DNA of 64,000 bases from the NCBI RefSeq assembly GCF_000344615.1, contig NZ_KB467824.1, positions 4,949,227-5,013,226 of the forward strand, read 5' to 3'. The notes below the pieces were generated by a model. That model made no database searches. It worked only from the letters and a program-made list of their open reading frames with translations, and was not told the origin of the DNA. Below are positions 41,175 to 50,266 of the stretch, one piece after another. Source of the DNA: Janthinobacterium sp. CG3 (GTDB taxonomy: Bacteria; Pseudomonadota; Gammaproteobacteria; Burkholderiales; Burkholderiaceae_D). Positions within the stretch are counted from its first letter, which is position 1; each line of letters starts with the position of its first letter. The translations under genes were made by a program, and so were the position numbers.

Positions 41175-41564
41175 ATGATGCCACTCAGAACCCCGCTTAA
41201 AATGGTCGCCCGCCTGGTCCGGCTTTACATCCATCTATGGGTGCTTCAGGCTTGTGCGGCGATCATGGGGACCGGCGAAACGACGAAGTCGATCGTCGAC
41301 GATTTGACGCGCCAGGCCGACGCCTGGAATGCGGCCATCCGGGACAAGGATTGGGCCGCCCTGGACGCCAACATGGCCAACGACTTCAGGCACATCCGTG
41401 CCAACGGCGACGTCAGCAACCGTGCCGCCTTTCTGGCCTTCATCATGTCGCCCAGGCTTGCCGTCAATCCCTGCCAGGCCGAGGACGTTGAGTCGCACTA
41501 TCGCTATGTCGACGTCTACGCCCGCATGAAGGGAAGATGGAAGGAGGAGTACCCTAGACGCTGA
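41175..41564 (+). pseudogene. truncated DUF4440/SnoaL-like gene
   Basis: The frame from ATG 41175 reads a hydrophobic start then LTRQADAWNAAIRDKDWAAL, DANMANDFRHIRANGDVSNR, the N-terminal half of a DUF4440-type (NTF2-fold) domain. After VNPCQAEDVESH it goes directly to YRYVDVYARMKGRWKEEYPR, which resembles the last strand. About 25 middle residues (two beta-strands) appear to be missing and the C-terminus is short, so the cone fold could not close. The 3' end overlaps the convergent hydrolase gene by 11 bp. Confidence 0.55.
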
Positions 41565-42351
41565 CGACTTCGGCGCCGACGAGGAAGCTGGCGATCAGCG
41601 CATTGACGACCTGGCCGTGCGTGATCGGCCCCATGTGGCCGCCCTTGGTCTGCACGGCGGATGCGTTCGGCAGCGCGGCGGCCAGCCGCTCGGCCAGGCG
41701 GCGCGTCGACGCCGGGCTGTTCAGGCCGGACATGACCAGCGCCGGCATGTCGAGTCCGGCCATGTCGACCAGCGTGGCCGGCTCGCCCAGCAAGGCTTGG
41801 AAGTCCAGCTTGACTTTCTCAATCTGCGCGGTGAACTTGTCCTGCTGCGCGCCGGGCAGCGAATCGAAGGCGCCCGCGCGGTTCCAATAGTCGATAAAGA
41901 CGCGGGTCGCGTCGCGCGGCGTGGCGGCGTCGCCGATGGCGGCCACGACGGTCTCGATCTCGACCCGCGCCGCGTCGTTGGCGGCGAGCAGGTGGAAGGC
42001 GACCGGCTCGAAGACGGCCAGCGACAACACGCGTTCGCGCATCTGGCGGGCCAGCCGCAGTGCGGTGACGCCGCCGTAGGAGTGGCCGACCAGGTGGAAG
42101 GACTCGCCTGGGGCGAGCTTGGCGGCGATGGCCGCGTTGACCGCGTCGACCTCGTGCGCCAGCGTGAAGGCCGCGCCGTCGGCAACGTCGGGGAACGGCG
42201 ACTTGCCGTAGCCGAGCAAGTCGACGGCGATGCAGCGGAAGCTCGCTTCCAGCTGCGCGCTCAGGTCGGACCATTGGTTGCGGGAACTCATGGAGCTGTG
42301 GAGCAGGACGATGGCTGGCCGCGCGTCGGGCGGCATGGCGTTGGTGGTCAT
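41554..42351 (-). CDS. alpha/beta hydrolase
   Basis: 265 residues from ATG 42351. The fold is marked by AIVLLHSSMSSRNQWSDL (oxyanion strand), AVDLLGYGKSPFPD, nucleophile elbow LVGHSYGGVTAL with catalytic Ser, MPALVMSGLNSPAST and the terminal TKGGHMGPITH with catalytic His. There is no signal peptide. The substrate is not predictable; neighbours give no pathway. Confidence 0.87.
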   Translation of the reverse strand: MTTNAMPPDARPAIVLLHSSMSSRNQWSDLSAQLEASFRCIAVDLLGYGKSPFPDVADGAAFTLAHEVDAVNAAIAAKLAPGESFHLVGHSYGGVTALRLARQMRERVLSLAVFEPVAFHLLAANDAARVEIETVVAAIGDAATPRDATRVFIDYWNRAGAFDSLPGAQQDKFTAQIEKVKLDFQALLGEPATLVDMAGLDMPALVMSGLNSPASTRRLAERLAAALPNASAVQTKGGHMGPITHGQVVNALIASFLVGAEVVSV

Positions 42352-42571
42352 TGTTGGCGTGAAGTAAAGGACGAGGCGCGGATTATATGCGGGGCCGCTT
42401 GCCGAGTCGATATGTCGGGGCAGTTGATCCGGTGTGGGAACGCTTTTTAACGTGGTTTGTCTTGTCGACGGCGGCTTTTCGCCATCTTGACGTTTGACAA
42501 CCGCGCCCACCTTGCGGATACTCTCTGCAAGGTATGGGTTCCTTTGCCGGTTCACGCGAGGCGGAATTGAC

Positions 42572-43711
42572 ATGCAAAAATTGAGATTGGCGGCGTTGGC
42601 GCTGGTGTGTTGCTCGCTCGGCTGGGCGGGTTCGGCCGTGGCCGAGGACGGCGTGTCGGCCAGCGCCATCAAGATCGGCATGGCCAACGCCACCAGCGGC
42701 CCGGCCGCCGGCCTCGGCCTGCAATTGCGCGCCGGCGCCAAGGCCTACTTGGACAAAATTAACGCCGGCGGCGGCGTCAACGGCCGCGCCGTGGCGCTGG
42801 TCAGCGTCGACGACGCCTACGACCCGCTGCAGTCGGCCGCCGCCACCCGCGCGCTGATCGACACCGACAAGGTGTTCGCGCTGTTCGGCTACGTCGGCAC
42901 GCCGACGTCGACGGCGGCGGTGCCGATCGCGGCGAAGGCCGGCGTGCCGTATCTGTTCCCGTTCACCGGCGCCGAGTTCCTGCGCAATCCCGTCATTCCG
43001 GTCGTGTTCAATTTCCGCGCCTCGTATTTCGACGAGACCGAGGCGCTGGTGGCGCACCTCACCGGCGCGCTGGGCGTGAAGAAAATCGCTTTGTTCATCC
43101 AGGACGACGAGTTTGGCGAGGCCGGCAAGGCCGGCGTCGTGCGCGCGCTGAGCAAGCGCCGGCTGAGCGTGGCGTTGGAGGCGCGCTACAGCCGCAACAC
43201 CATCGACATCGAGGCCGGCCTGGCGCTCCTCAAGAGCCAGGCGCCGGAGGCGGTGATCTTCATCGGCACCTACCGGCCGCTCGCCTCGCTGGTCAAGAAG
43301 GCCGGGCAGGCCGGCGTCAAGACCAGGTTCCTGACCGTGTCCTTCGTCGGCTCCAGTGAATTCATCAAGCACGCCGGCGACGCCGGCAACGGTGTCGTCA
43401 TCAGCCAGGTTGTGCCGTCGCCGGACGACGGCGCCGATCCGCTGGTGAAGCTGTACCACGCCGACGTGTTGCCGGCCGCGCGCAATTACGGCTCGCTGGA
43501 GGGGTATGCGAACGCGATGATCCTGGTCGAGGCCTTGCGGCGCTGCGGCCGCGAGCCGACCCGGGCCGGGCTGCTGCGCACGCTCGAGCAGCTTCAGATG
43601 AACGCCGGCGGCATGCCCGTCGCGTTCAGCGCGCAGCGTCATCAGGGCAGCGACCGGGTGTATCTGACGCAGGTGAAGGGGGGCAGGGTGACGCCGCTGG
43701 ATAAGCTGTAG
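42572..43711 (+). CDS. ABC-type branched-chain-amino-acid-like binding protein
   Basis: 379 residues: signal peptide (MQKLRLAALALVCCSLGWAG, cleavage near AVAE) followed by a periplasmic binding protein type I (LivJ/LivK-like, Peripla_BP_6) domain: IKIGMANATSGPAAGLGLQL, INAGGGVNGRAVALVSVDDA, ALFGYVGTPTSTAAVPIAAK, VIFIGTYRPLASLVKKA. No permease or ATPase is adjacent, so it is an orphan binding protein or part of a sensory system. ATG 42572 follows GGCGG weakly. Confidence 0.85.
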   Translation: MQKLRLAALALVCCSLGWAGSAVAEDGVSASAIKIGMANATSGPAAGLGLQLRAGAKAYLDKINAGGGVNGRAVALVSVDDAYDPLQSAAATRALIDTDKVFALFGYVGTPTSTAAVPIAAKAGVPYLFPFTGAEFLRNPVIPVVFNFRASYFDETEALVAHLTGALGVKKIALFIQDDEFGEAGKAGVVRALSKRRLSVALEARYSRNTIDIEAGLALLKSQAPEAVIFIGTYRPLASLVKKAGQAGVKTRFLTVSFVGSSEFIKHAGDAGNGVVISQVVPSPDDGADPLVKLYHADVLPAARNYGSLEGYANAMILVEALRRCGREPTRAGLLRTLEQLQMNAGGMPVAFSAQRHQGSDRVYLTQVKGGRVTPLDKL

Positions 43712-43741
43712 TGTGGATAAACCAAGGGCGTGGGGCAGGGG

Positions 43742-43798
43742 CGGACCCCGGGTTTGCGCCGCTGGTTTTTTCTCTTATTGCGCCTGGCGCGCCAGCGG
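43742..43798. repeat. dispersed GC-rich repeat with hairpin, copy B
   Basis: GCGGACCCCGGGTTTGCGCC then GCTGG and a T6 run resembles 23,526-23,584; stem CCGCTGG (43,759-43,765) / CCAGCGG (43,792-43,798). The right arm lies within the last codons of the minus-strand gene that ends at 43,775. Confidence 0.5.
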
Positions 43799-44413
43799 GT
43801 TGGGCGTCGGCTCGGCGACTTTGACCAGGATGTTGCGGTCGATGTGGTGGAACGGTTCGTCCTGGCCTTTGATCATCATCACGGTGTCTTCTTCGTAGCC
43901 CCAGGTGCCGTCGGCGTTGATGGTCACTTTGATGCGGTATTCGACGGTTTTGAACGCGTATTCGAGGAAGGGGTTCGAGCGGATGCCGTAGCTTTCGGCG
44001 TCGTTGTAGGCCACCAGTTCGAAGCTGGTGGCGTCGGCGCTGGCGCTGCCGGAGGCCATGGCGATCTGCCCGCGCGGGATCGCCAGGGTCTGGATCACGG
44101 TGCCGGTGGCCGGCTCCCACAGCCAGTAGCCAACCTGCTCGTGGTAGGTCTTGACCTGGCCCGGCTTGGTCACGTGGATCTGGTAGCGCAGGCCGTAGAA
44201 CAGTTGCGGGCCGTTGGTCACCGGGTCGATCGGCTGCAGTTCGATGCGCTCGACGAAGGCTTGCTTGCGCGCGCCGTCGGCCTTGGGTTTGATGTCGAGG
44301 CCGCGCTCGCCTTCCCAGATGCCGGCCATCGCGCGCAACGGCCCGAGCTGGTTCAAGGTGTTGATGTCGGTGTCGGAAGGTTCGGTGTAGATATCGTGGG
44401 AAAATTGGCTCAT
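43775..44413 (-). CDS. heme-binding beta-barrel (nitrobindin-like) protein
   Basis: 212 residues starting MSQFSHDIYTEPSDTDINTL. The family GxWxGxG-type motif appears as MAGIWEGERGLD, followed by FVERIELQP, LFYGLRYQIHV, HEQVGYWLWEPATGTVIQTL and FKTVEYRIKVTIN, as in FABP-like/DUF1794 (THAP4-type) heme-binding barrels. It is cytoplasmic. The heme or peroxynitrite role is from the family, not seen here. ATG 44413 was chosen because the frame upstream is not family-like. Confidence 0.75.
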   Translation of the reverse strand: MSQFSHDIYTEPSDTDINTLNQLGPLRAMAGIWEGERGLDIKPKADGARKQAFVERIELQPIDPVTNGPQLFYGLRYQIHVTKPGQVKTYHEQVGYWLWEPATGTVIQTLAIPRGQIAMASGSASADATSFELVAYNDAESYGIRSNPFLEYAFKTVEYRIKVTINADGTWGYEEDTVMMIKGQDEPFHHIDRNILVKVAEPTPNPLARQAQ

Positions 44414-44530
44414 TGGTTCAGTTCCTTGCGGTTGGCGACAGTCGGAGCTAACGATTGTAGAGCAAGGCTCCGCAGCGGGTAAGCCCCCCAATTTTTCAGG
44501 TCCTGCGCGCGCCAGCGTCGTTCGCGTAAA

Positions 44531-44587
44531 CGGGGACAGACCACGATTTCCAGGAAATAGTTTCCCGGAAATCGTGGTCTGTCCCCG
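44531..44587. repeat. GGGGACAGACC-type long palindrome, copy 1
   Basis: Perfect 21-bp arms (44,531-44,551 and 44,567-44,587) beginning CGGGGACAGACCACGATTTC, with an inner GGAAA-TAG-TTTCC stem. It is closely similar to 59,088-59,142. It lies between the GlxA-type gene and the nitrobindin-like gene. Confidence 0.8.
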
Positions 44588-44603
44588 AAGCCGTGGAAAT
44601 GGG

Positions 44604-45569
44604 TCAGGCCGCCTGCATTTCGCGAAACAGCATCGGCGTCACGCCGAAGCGGCGCTCGAACGCCTTCGACAGCTGGGCCGGCGTCGAGAAGCCGGCGCGC
44701 GCGGCGATTTCCTTGAGCGCGACCTGGGCGCCCAGCAGGTCGCGGGCGTGGTCGAGCCGCAGCGTTTCAACGAAGTAGGCCGGCGTGGCGCCGATGGCGC
44801 CGGTAAACTTGCGGTGGAAGCTGCGCTCCGACATGGCGACCCTGGCCGCCAGGCTGGGCACGTCCAGCGCCGCCGTCAGGTGGTCCTTCATCCAGTCGAC
44901 CAGCCCGGAGAACTGCGCGCCGGCGCGCGCCTGGGCGTGCAGCATCGGGCTAAATTGCGACTGGTAGCCGGGCCGGCGCGCGTAGAGCACGAAGCGGGCG
45001 GCGATGGTGTGGCTGATCGCGCTGCCGAGGTCTTGCTCGACCAGCGCCAGGCACATGTCGATGCCGGTGGTCACGCCGGCCGAGGTCCACAGCCGGCCGT
45101 CCTGGATGTACAGCGCGTTCGGGTCGACCTGCGCGCGCGGGTTGTCGCGCGCCAGCGCCGCGCAATCGTCCCAGTGGGTGGCCACGCGCTTGCCGTCGAG
45201 CAGGCCGAACGCGCCCAGCGCCAGGGCGCCGCTGCACACCGAGCCGTAGCGCCGCGCCGTGGCCGCGCTGTCGCGCACCCAATCGCGCACCGCCGCCTGC
45301 GTGCCCATGTGGCGCAGGCCGGCGCTGGCGCCGCCGGCGATCAGCAGCGTGTCCACGGCGGCCGGGGCCAACGTGGCCAGCGCGGCGCTGGCCACGCTGA
45401 CGGCGCTGTTGCTGGCGACGGCGCCGCCGTGCGCCGACAGGATGTGGACGCGGTAGAACGCGCGCCCGCAGGCGTCGTTGGCGGCGGCGAACACGGCCGC
45501 CGGCCCGGTGATGTCGAGTATCTGCATGCCGTCGAAGGCCAGCAGCGCAATGTGGAGGGGAGCGCTCAT
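44604..45569 (-). CDS. GlxA-family AraC-type regulator
   Basis: 321 residues: an N-terminal DJ-1/PfpI-like amidase-fold sensor domain (IALLAFDGMQILDITGPAAV, SVCSGALALGAFGLLDGKR with nucleophile-elbow Cys, SAGVTTGIDMCLALVE) and a C-terminal AraC DNA-binding domain (LAARVAMSERSFHRKFTGAI, EIAARAGFSTPAQLSKAFER). Such proteins often activate amino-acid, betaine or cyanide/nitrile metabolism. The target here is unknown. Confidence 0.9.
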   Translation of the reverse strand: MSAPLHIALLAFDGMQILDITGPAAVFAAANDACGRAFYRVHILSAHGGAVASNSAVSVASAALATLAPAAVDTLLIAGGASAGLRHMGTQAAVRDWVRDSAATARRYGSVCSGALALGAFGLLDGKRVATHWDDCAALARDNPRAQVDPNALYIQDGRLWTSAGVTTGIDMCLALVEQDLGSAISHTIAARFVLYARRPGYQSQFSPMLHAQARAGAQFSGLVDWMKDHLTAALDVPSLAARVAMSERSFHRKFTGAIGATPAYFVETLRLDHARDLLGAQVALKEIAARAGFSTPAQLSKAFERRFGVTPMLFREMQAA

Positions 45570-45621
45570 TGGCGGAATGTAATACCTTTCGCCTGTTTAT
45601 GCCAATCTTTTCGCGCCGGCG

Positions 45622-46467
45622 CTACTCCGCCGCGCCGTCGCCGAGGTATTTCCGGTAGATCGCCTCGAAGCGGCCGCTGTCCTTCAAGTGTTTCAGTCCG
45701 GCGTTGAAGTCGTCGCGGATGCCGCGGTCGCGGAACACCGGCCGGTAATCCATCGGGTTGACCTTGACGAAGCTTTGCTGGGTGGTCGGGGCGGACACCA
45801 AGCCGTGCTCGCGCGCCAGCTTGATGCTGAAGTATTTGAAGATGTTGCGGTCGCTGAGGACGACGTCGTAGCGGCCATAGTTCAACGTCAGCACTTGCAG
45901 CGCCTGGTCGTTTTGCTCGAAGTAGCGGCCGGCCTTGGCGACCGGACCGAGCCACTCGGGATAGCGTTTGGCGGCGCCGGCGAACGACAGCACTCGCAAG
46001 CCTTGTAGGTCGGCCGGCTTGCGGATTTGCAGGTGGCGCTCTTTGAGGCTGATGAAAACGTTGTCGTAGATGACGGCGGGGTCGCCGTAGAAGGCGCCCT
46101 CCGCCGTCATGTCCTGGCCCAGGTCGGTCATCGCGGCGGCCACGTCGCGGTTCTTGAAGGCCAGCGGGATGCGCGCGAACGGATAGTACTTCGGCCGCAG
46201 CACGTGGCCGCGGTGGGCCAGCGCTTCGCCGATGACTTCCAGTTCGATCCCCGAGTTGCTCTCGGGCAGGCAGAACGGGGGGATTTTTTCGCCGAAGGCC
46301 ATGCTCACTTGCGCGCCCTGGGCCGGGCCGGCGCACAGGCCGAGCGCCAGCGCGGCCGCGCCGGCCAGGGTGGCCACGCGCGCCGGCCAGTCGCGCGGCT
46401 TGCAAAGCTTGGCTTGTGTCACGGTGGTGTTCTTTCCGTTTACGCCGCTGGCTATCGTGTTAGTCAT
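45622..46467 (-). CDS. periplasmic substrate-binding protein, family 3-like
   Basis: 281 residues. After a polar N-terminus there is a signal segment (VATLAGAAALALGLCAGPAQ, cleavage near GAQ), then SBP_bac_3-like features: SNSGIELEVIGEALAHRGH, YPFARIPLAFKNRDVAAAMT, GLRVLSFAGAAKRYPE, YGRYDVVLSDRNIFKY, LKDSGRFEAIYRKYLGDGA. No transporter partners are next to it. The start could be the second in-frame codon cluster nearer the signal segment. Confidence 0.75.
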   Translation of the reverse strand: MTNTIASGVNGKNTTVTQAKLCKPRDWPARVATLAGAAALALGLCAGPAQGAQVSMAFGEKIPPFCLPESNSGIELEVIGEALAHRGHVLRPKYYPFARIPLAFKNRDVAAAMTDLGQDMTAEGAFYGDPAVIYDNVFISLKERHLQIRKPADLQGLRVLSFAGAAKRYPEWLGPVAKAGRYFEQNDQALQVLTLNYGRYDVVLSDRNIFKYFSIKLAREHGLVSAPTTQQSFVKVNPMDYRPVFRDRGIRDDFNAGLKHLKDSGRFEAIYRKYLGDGAAE

Positions 46468-46810
46468 TGGAAGGCGCTGGGGTGATTGTGCTGGCGGCCG
46501 ATAGTTTCGTCAACAACCGTGTGTCGGTGCGGAAAAATGTTGCTGCGTTTCATGCGGGCGCCGCCGGCGCTGTTGTTGTTAAGCCGCCACCTTCAGGCGG
46601 GAAAGTGTTGTAGATGCCTCGCATCTGGCAATAAGTTCTTGCAAATGCCTTTGGGCATGAATTAAATTGTCGGCCTTCTACAAGCCGGCAGCCACTGCCG
46701 GGGGCGGGGGGACACCCGTTCGCGCCGGCTGGCCGGCGCCAGCACAAGAGAAAGCGGGAGACGCTGCTTGGAACACTCTTTGTAAGCTTATTAAAATTCT
46801 GGGGAAGTCA
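46468..46810. promoter_or_regulatory. upstream region of the TonB-dependent receptor
   Basis: 343 bp without a gene. A promoter candidate TTGCAA (46,639-46,644), 17 bp, TTAAAT (46,662-46,667) faces the receptor. Two small stems lie nearby (GATGC-CTC-GCATC and ATGCC-TTTG-GGCAT); the second falls in the promoter spacer and could bind a regulator. No Fur-box-like sequence is evident. Confidence 0.45.
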
Positions 46811-49030
46811 ATGATCAAGAAGTCGAACATCCACAAGCGTCTCGCCCGCACCCACGGCGCGATGCTGGCCTTGAGCGCCGCCCTGCCTATCGGCTCGGCG
46901 ATGGCCCAGTCGGCCGCCGCGCCCGCCGCCGCGCCGCAATTGGAAACGGTCACCGTCACCGCGCAGCGCCGCAAGGAAAACATCCGCGAGGTGCCGGTCT
47001 CGGTGACGCTGCTGCGCGACGAAAAACTCGACGTGCTGGTCTCCGGCGGCCAGGACATCCGCGTGTTGGCCGGCAAGGTGCCGAGCCTGAACGTGGAGTC
47101 GTCGAACGGGCGCACCTTCCCGCGCTTTTACATCCGCGGCTACGGCAACACCGACTTCAGCACCTTCGCCTCGCAGCCGGTCTCGCTGATCTACGACGAC
47201 GTGGTGCAGGAAAATCCCATCCTGAAGGGCTTCCCGATCTTCGACCTGGCCGGCGTGGAAGTGCTGCGCGGTCCGCAGGGCACGCTGTTCGGCCGCAACA
47301 CCCCGGCCGGCGTCGTCAAATTCGAGTCGGAAAAGCCGAAGCTGGCGACAGTGGAAGGCTATTACAACGTCTCCGTCGCCAGCCACAACACGGCCAACGC
47401 CGACGGCGCCGTCAACGTCCCGCTGAGCAAGGAATGGGCGATGCGCGTGTCGGCGCTGCGCCAGCACCGCGACGACTACGTCGACAACAGCTTCACCGGC
47501 GCCAAGGACGCGCTGGACGGCTACAACGAACACGCCGAGCGGGTGCAGTTGCTGTACGCGCCGAACGGCCAGTTCAACGCGCTGTTCAACCTGCACCAGC
47601 GCGCCACCACGGGCAGCTCGCGCCTGTTTTACGCCAACTTGATTAAAAAGGGGACGAACGACATCGTCGACGGCTACGACGCCGGGCAGTCGCATACCAA
47701 CGGCCAGAACTTCCAGCGCCTGCGCAGCAACGGCGGCAGCGTGCGCCTGAGCTGGGACCTCGACAGCGTCAAGCTGTTCTCGATCACCGGCTACGAAGGC
47801 GTCGACGACTACCTGAGCCGCGGCGACATCGACGGCGGCGCCAAGACCGGCCCCGGCTTCATCCCCTTCCAGGTGGAAAGCGCCGGCGGCATCGGCGCCG
47901 TCAAGCAGTACAGCCAGGAATTCCGGGTCGAGTCGAAAAACGCCGGCCCGCTGAACTGGCAGAGCGGCCTCTACTACTTCAACGAAGACGCCAACGGCTA
48001 TACCGACGGCTTCAACAGCGACAGCGGCGCGCGCACCACGCACCTGGCCAGCCACCAGAAGAACACCGCCTGGGCGGCGTTCGGCTCGCTCAACTACGCC
48101 TTCAGCGACGCCTTCACGCTGCGCGGCGGCCTGCGCTACACCACCGACAAGAAAGACTTCAACACGGTCGAGGCGCTCAACGTGGTGCAGATCGGACCGA
48201 ACGGCGTGGCCGAGAGCAAGAACAAGGTCAACTGGGACGTCAGCGGCAGCTACAAGATGAACCGGGACGTCAACGTCTACGCCCGCGTCGCCACCGGTTT
48301 CCGCGCGCCGAGCATCGCCGCCGCCAACAGCCAGGTGCCGATCACCGTGGCCGACGCCGAGACCATCCTGTCGTACGAGGCCGGCGTCAAGGCCGACTTG
48401 ATGAACCGGCGCGCCCGCGTCGCCTTCAGCGTCTACAACTTCGACGTCAAGAACCAGCAATTGACCGTCGTCGGCGGCCTGTCGAACGTGACCCGGCTGA
48501 TCAACGCGGCCAAGACCAAGGGCCACGGCGCCGAGCTGGACCTGGAAGGCTTCGTCACGCCCAGCCTGAAAATGTCGCTGGGCGGCAGCTACAACTTCAC
48601 CGAGATCAAGGACACCAGCCTGTCCGTCGGCAAGTGCGGTTCGTGCACCGTGACCGATCCGCTGAACGCGGCCGGGCGCGTCGTCATCGACGGCAACCCG
48701 CTGCCGCAGGCGCCGAAGTGGATCGTCACCAGCACCGCGCGCTACTCGGTGCCGCTGGCCGACGGCGAACTGTTCGTCTTCACCGACTGGGCCTACCGCA
48801 GCAAGATCAACCTGTTCCTGTACGAAGCGGTGGAATACAGCGCCAAACCCTTGCTCGAAGGCGGCTTGCGCGTCGGTTACACCTGGGACAGCGGCAAATA
48901 TGAAGTGGCCGCCTACGGCCGCAACATCACCGACACCAGGCGCGTCACCGGCGCCATCGATTTTAACAATCGCACCGGCTTCCTCAACGAGCCGCGCATT
49001 TGGGGCGTCCAGTTCAAGGGCAACTTCTAA
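46811..49030 (+). CDS. TonB-dependent outer-membrane receptor
   Basis: 739 residues: signal peptide (about 1-37, ending SAMAQ), TonB-box/plug entry LETVTVTAQRRKENIREVPV, plug-domain GGQDIRVLAGKVPSLNVESS and GVEVLRGPQGTLFGRNTPAG, then a 22-strand-type barrel with many Tyr/Asn-rich strands (FTLRGGLRYTTDKKDF, VNVYARVATGFRAPSIAAAN) and a C-terminal GVQFKGNF ending in Phe as required for barrel assembly. GRNTPAGVVKFESEKP is the style of the sugar/aromatic-substrate receptors of these bacteria; the ligand is unknown. Confidence 0.9.
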   Translation: MIKKSNIHKRLARTHGAMLALSAALPIGSAMAQSAAAPAAAPQLETVTVTAQRRKENIREVPVSVTLLRDEKLDVLVSGGQDIRVLAGKVPSLNVESSNGRTFPRFYIRGYGNTDFSTFASQPVSLIYDDVVQENPILKGFPIFDLAGVEVLRGPQGTLFGRNTPAGVVKFESEKPKLATVEGYYNVSVASHNTANADGAVNVPLSKEWAMRVSALRQHRDDYVDNSFTGAKDALDGYNEHAERVQLLYAPNGQFNALFNLHQRATTGSSRLFYANLIKKGTNDIVDGYDAGQSHTNGQNFQRLRSNGGSVRLSWDLDSVKLFSITGYEGVDDYLSRGDIDGGAKTGPGFIPFQVESAGGIGAVKQYSQEFRVESKNAGPLNWQSGLYYFNEDANGYTDGFNSDSGARTTHLASHQKNTAWAAFGSLNYAFSDAFTLRGGLRYTTDKKDFNTVEALNVVQIGPNGVAESKNKVNWDVSGSYKMNRDVNVYARVATGFRAPSIAAANSQVPITVADAETILSYEAGVKADLMNRRARVAFSVYNFDVKNQQLTVVGGLSNVTRLINAAKTKGHGAELDLEGFVTPSLKMSLGGSYNFTEIKDTSLSVGKCGSCTVTDPLNAAGRVVIDGNPLPQAPKWIVTSTARYSVPLADGELFVFTDWAYRSKINLFLYEAVEYSAKPLLEGGLRVGYTWDSGKYEVAAYGRNITDTRRVTGAIDFNNRTGFLNEPRIWGVQFKGNF

Positions 49031-49094
49031 GCCCGTCGACGCTGAGTCGCGCACAACCCGCCCCGGCCCCAGCGCCGCGGCGGGTTGTTTGCTT

Positions 49095-50024
49095 TCAGGG
49101 CGCCGCGGGCGCGCCGCGCCGGCGCAGCAGCTGCGCCCACGCCGGCAGGGCCAGGCGCCAGAAGTCGTCGAGGCTGGCCGCGCGCAGCTCCATGCCGAGG
49201 AAGCGCGCCGCCGGCAGCAGCGCCGTGCGCAGCAGCTCGGCGGGCGCGGCGCCGGTGTCGAACGCTTGCGCGCCGGTTTGCTTCGAGAGTTTGTCGCCGG
49301 CCGGGTTGGTAACGACGGGCACGTGCAGGTAGGCCGGCCGCGGCAGGCCGAGCAGCCCTTGCAGGTAGATCTGGCGCGGCGTCGAGTCGAGCAGGTCGGC
49401 GCCGCGCACCACGTGGGTGACGCCCTGGGCGGCGTCGTCGACGACGACGGCCAGCTGGTAGGCCCAGTAGCCGTCGGCGCGGCGCACGATGAAGTCGCCG
49501 ACGGCGTCGGCCAGGTCCTGGCGCAGCGCGCCGTGCCAGCGGTCGGTGAAGCCGACCACGCCGCGCGGCGCCGGCGGCACGCGCAGGCGCAGCGCGCGCA
49601 CGGCGCGCCCGGCGGCGATGCCGTTGCGGCAGGCGCCGGAATACACCGGCGGCGCCGCCGCCCGGGCGGCGCCGGGGTCGGCCCGCGCATCGAGGATTTC
49701 GCGGCGCGAGCAGGCGCAGGGGTAGATGTCGGCGCGCAGGGCGCCGGCCGCCGCCTCGTACAGCGCCAGGCGTTCGCTTTGCCAGGCGACATCGCCGTCC
49801 CAGTGCATGCCGCAGCGCCGCAGCGAGGCCAGGATGGCGCGGTCGGCGCCGACCACGTTGCGGTCCCAGTCGAGGTCTTCGATGCGCACCAGCCATTGGC
49901 CGTGGTGCACTTTGGCGTCCAGGTAGCTGGCCAGCGCCGCCACCAGCGAACCCAGATGCAGCGTGCCGGTGGGGGAGGGGGCGAAGCGGCCGACGTAGCG
50001 GCGGGTGTCGCGTTCTGATGTCAT
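49095..50024 (-). CDS. gluQ: glutamyl-Q tRNA(Asp) synthetase
   Basis: Attaches glutamate to queuosine-34 of tRNA-Asp. 309 residues, catalytic-domain-only paralogue of GluRS: RFAPSPTGTLHLGSLVAALA (HIGH-type), RIEDLDWDRN, zinc-site YPCACSRREI, and KLSKQTG in place of KMSKS. No anticodon-binding domain, which distinguishes it from GltX. Confidence 0.93.
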   Translation of the reverse strand: MTSERDTRRYVGRFAPSPTGTLHLGSLVAALASYLDAKVHHGQWLVRIEDLDWDRNVVGADRAILASLRRCGMHWDGDVAWQSERLALYEAAAGALRADIYPCACSRREILDARADPGAARAAAPPVYSGACRNGIAAGRAVRALRLRVPPAPRGVVGFTDRWHGALRQDLADAVGDFIVRRADGYWAYQLAVVVDDAAQGVTHVVRGADLLDSTPRQIYLQGLLGLPRPAYLHVPVVTNPAGDKLSKQTGAQAFDTGAAPAELLRTALLPAARFLGMELRAASLDDFWRLALPAWAQLLRRRGAPAAP

Positions 50025-50266
50025 TCGAAGCCGGCAGGTAGACTTTAAAGTTAACAGTGTGATTATGCTATTCTATTCCTTGTGCCGTTTTTTGTCGGGG
50101 CGGCGTGGGGGACGCGCCGCACACCCGGGGCGAGGGCCGGGGCGGCAACGGTGTTTTTTTGCCCGGCGCGGCGTTGATACAACAATGCGCGGCGCGCTTG
50201 CGCGTAGAATCGTCCAGACACACATTGCTTCGTGTTAACAGATTCGTTCACTGCATTGGAGGAAAT

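Noticed and set aside
46808-49792. 994-codon minus-strand frame
   Set aside because: Antisense to the TonB-dependent receptor and overlapping gluQ; no domain recognised.
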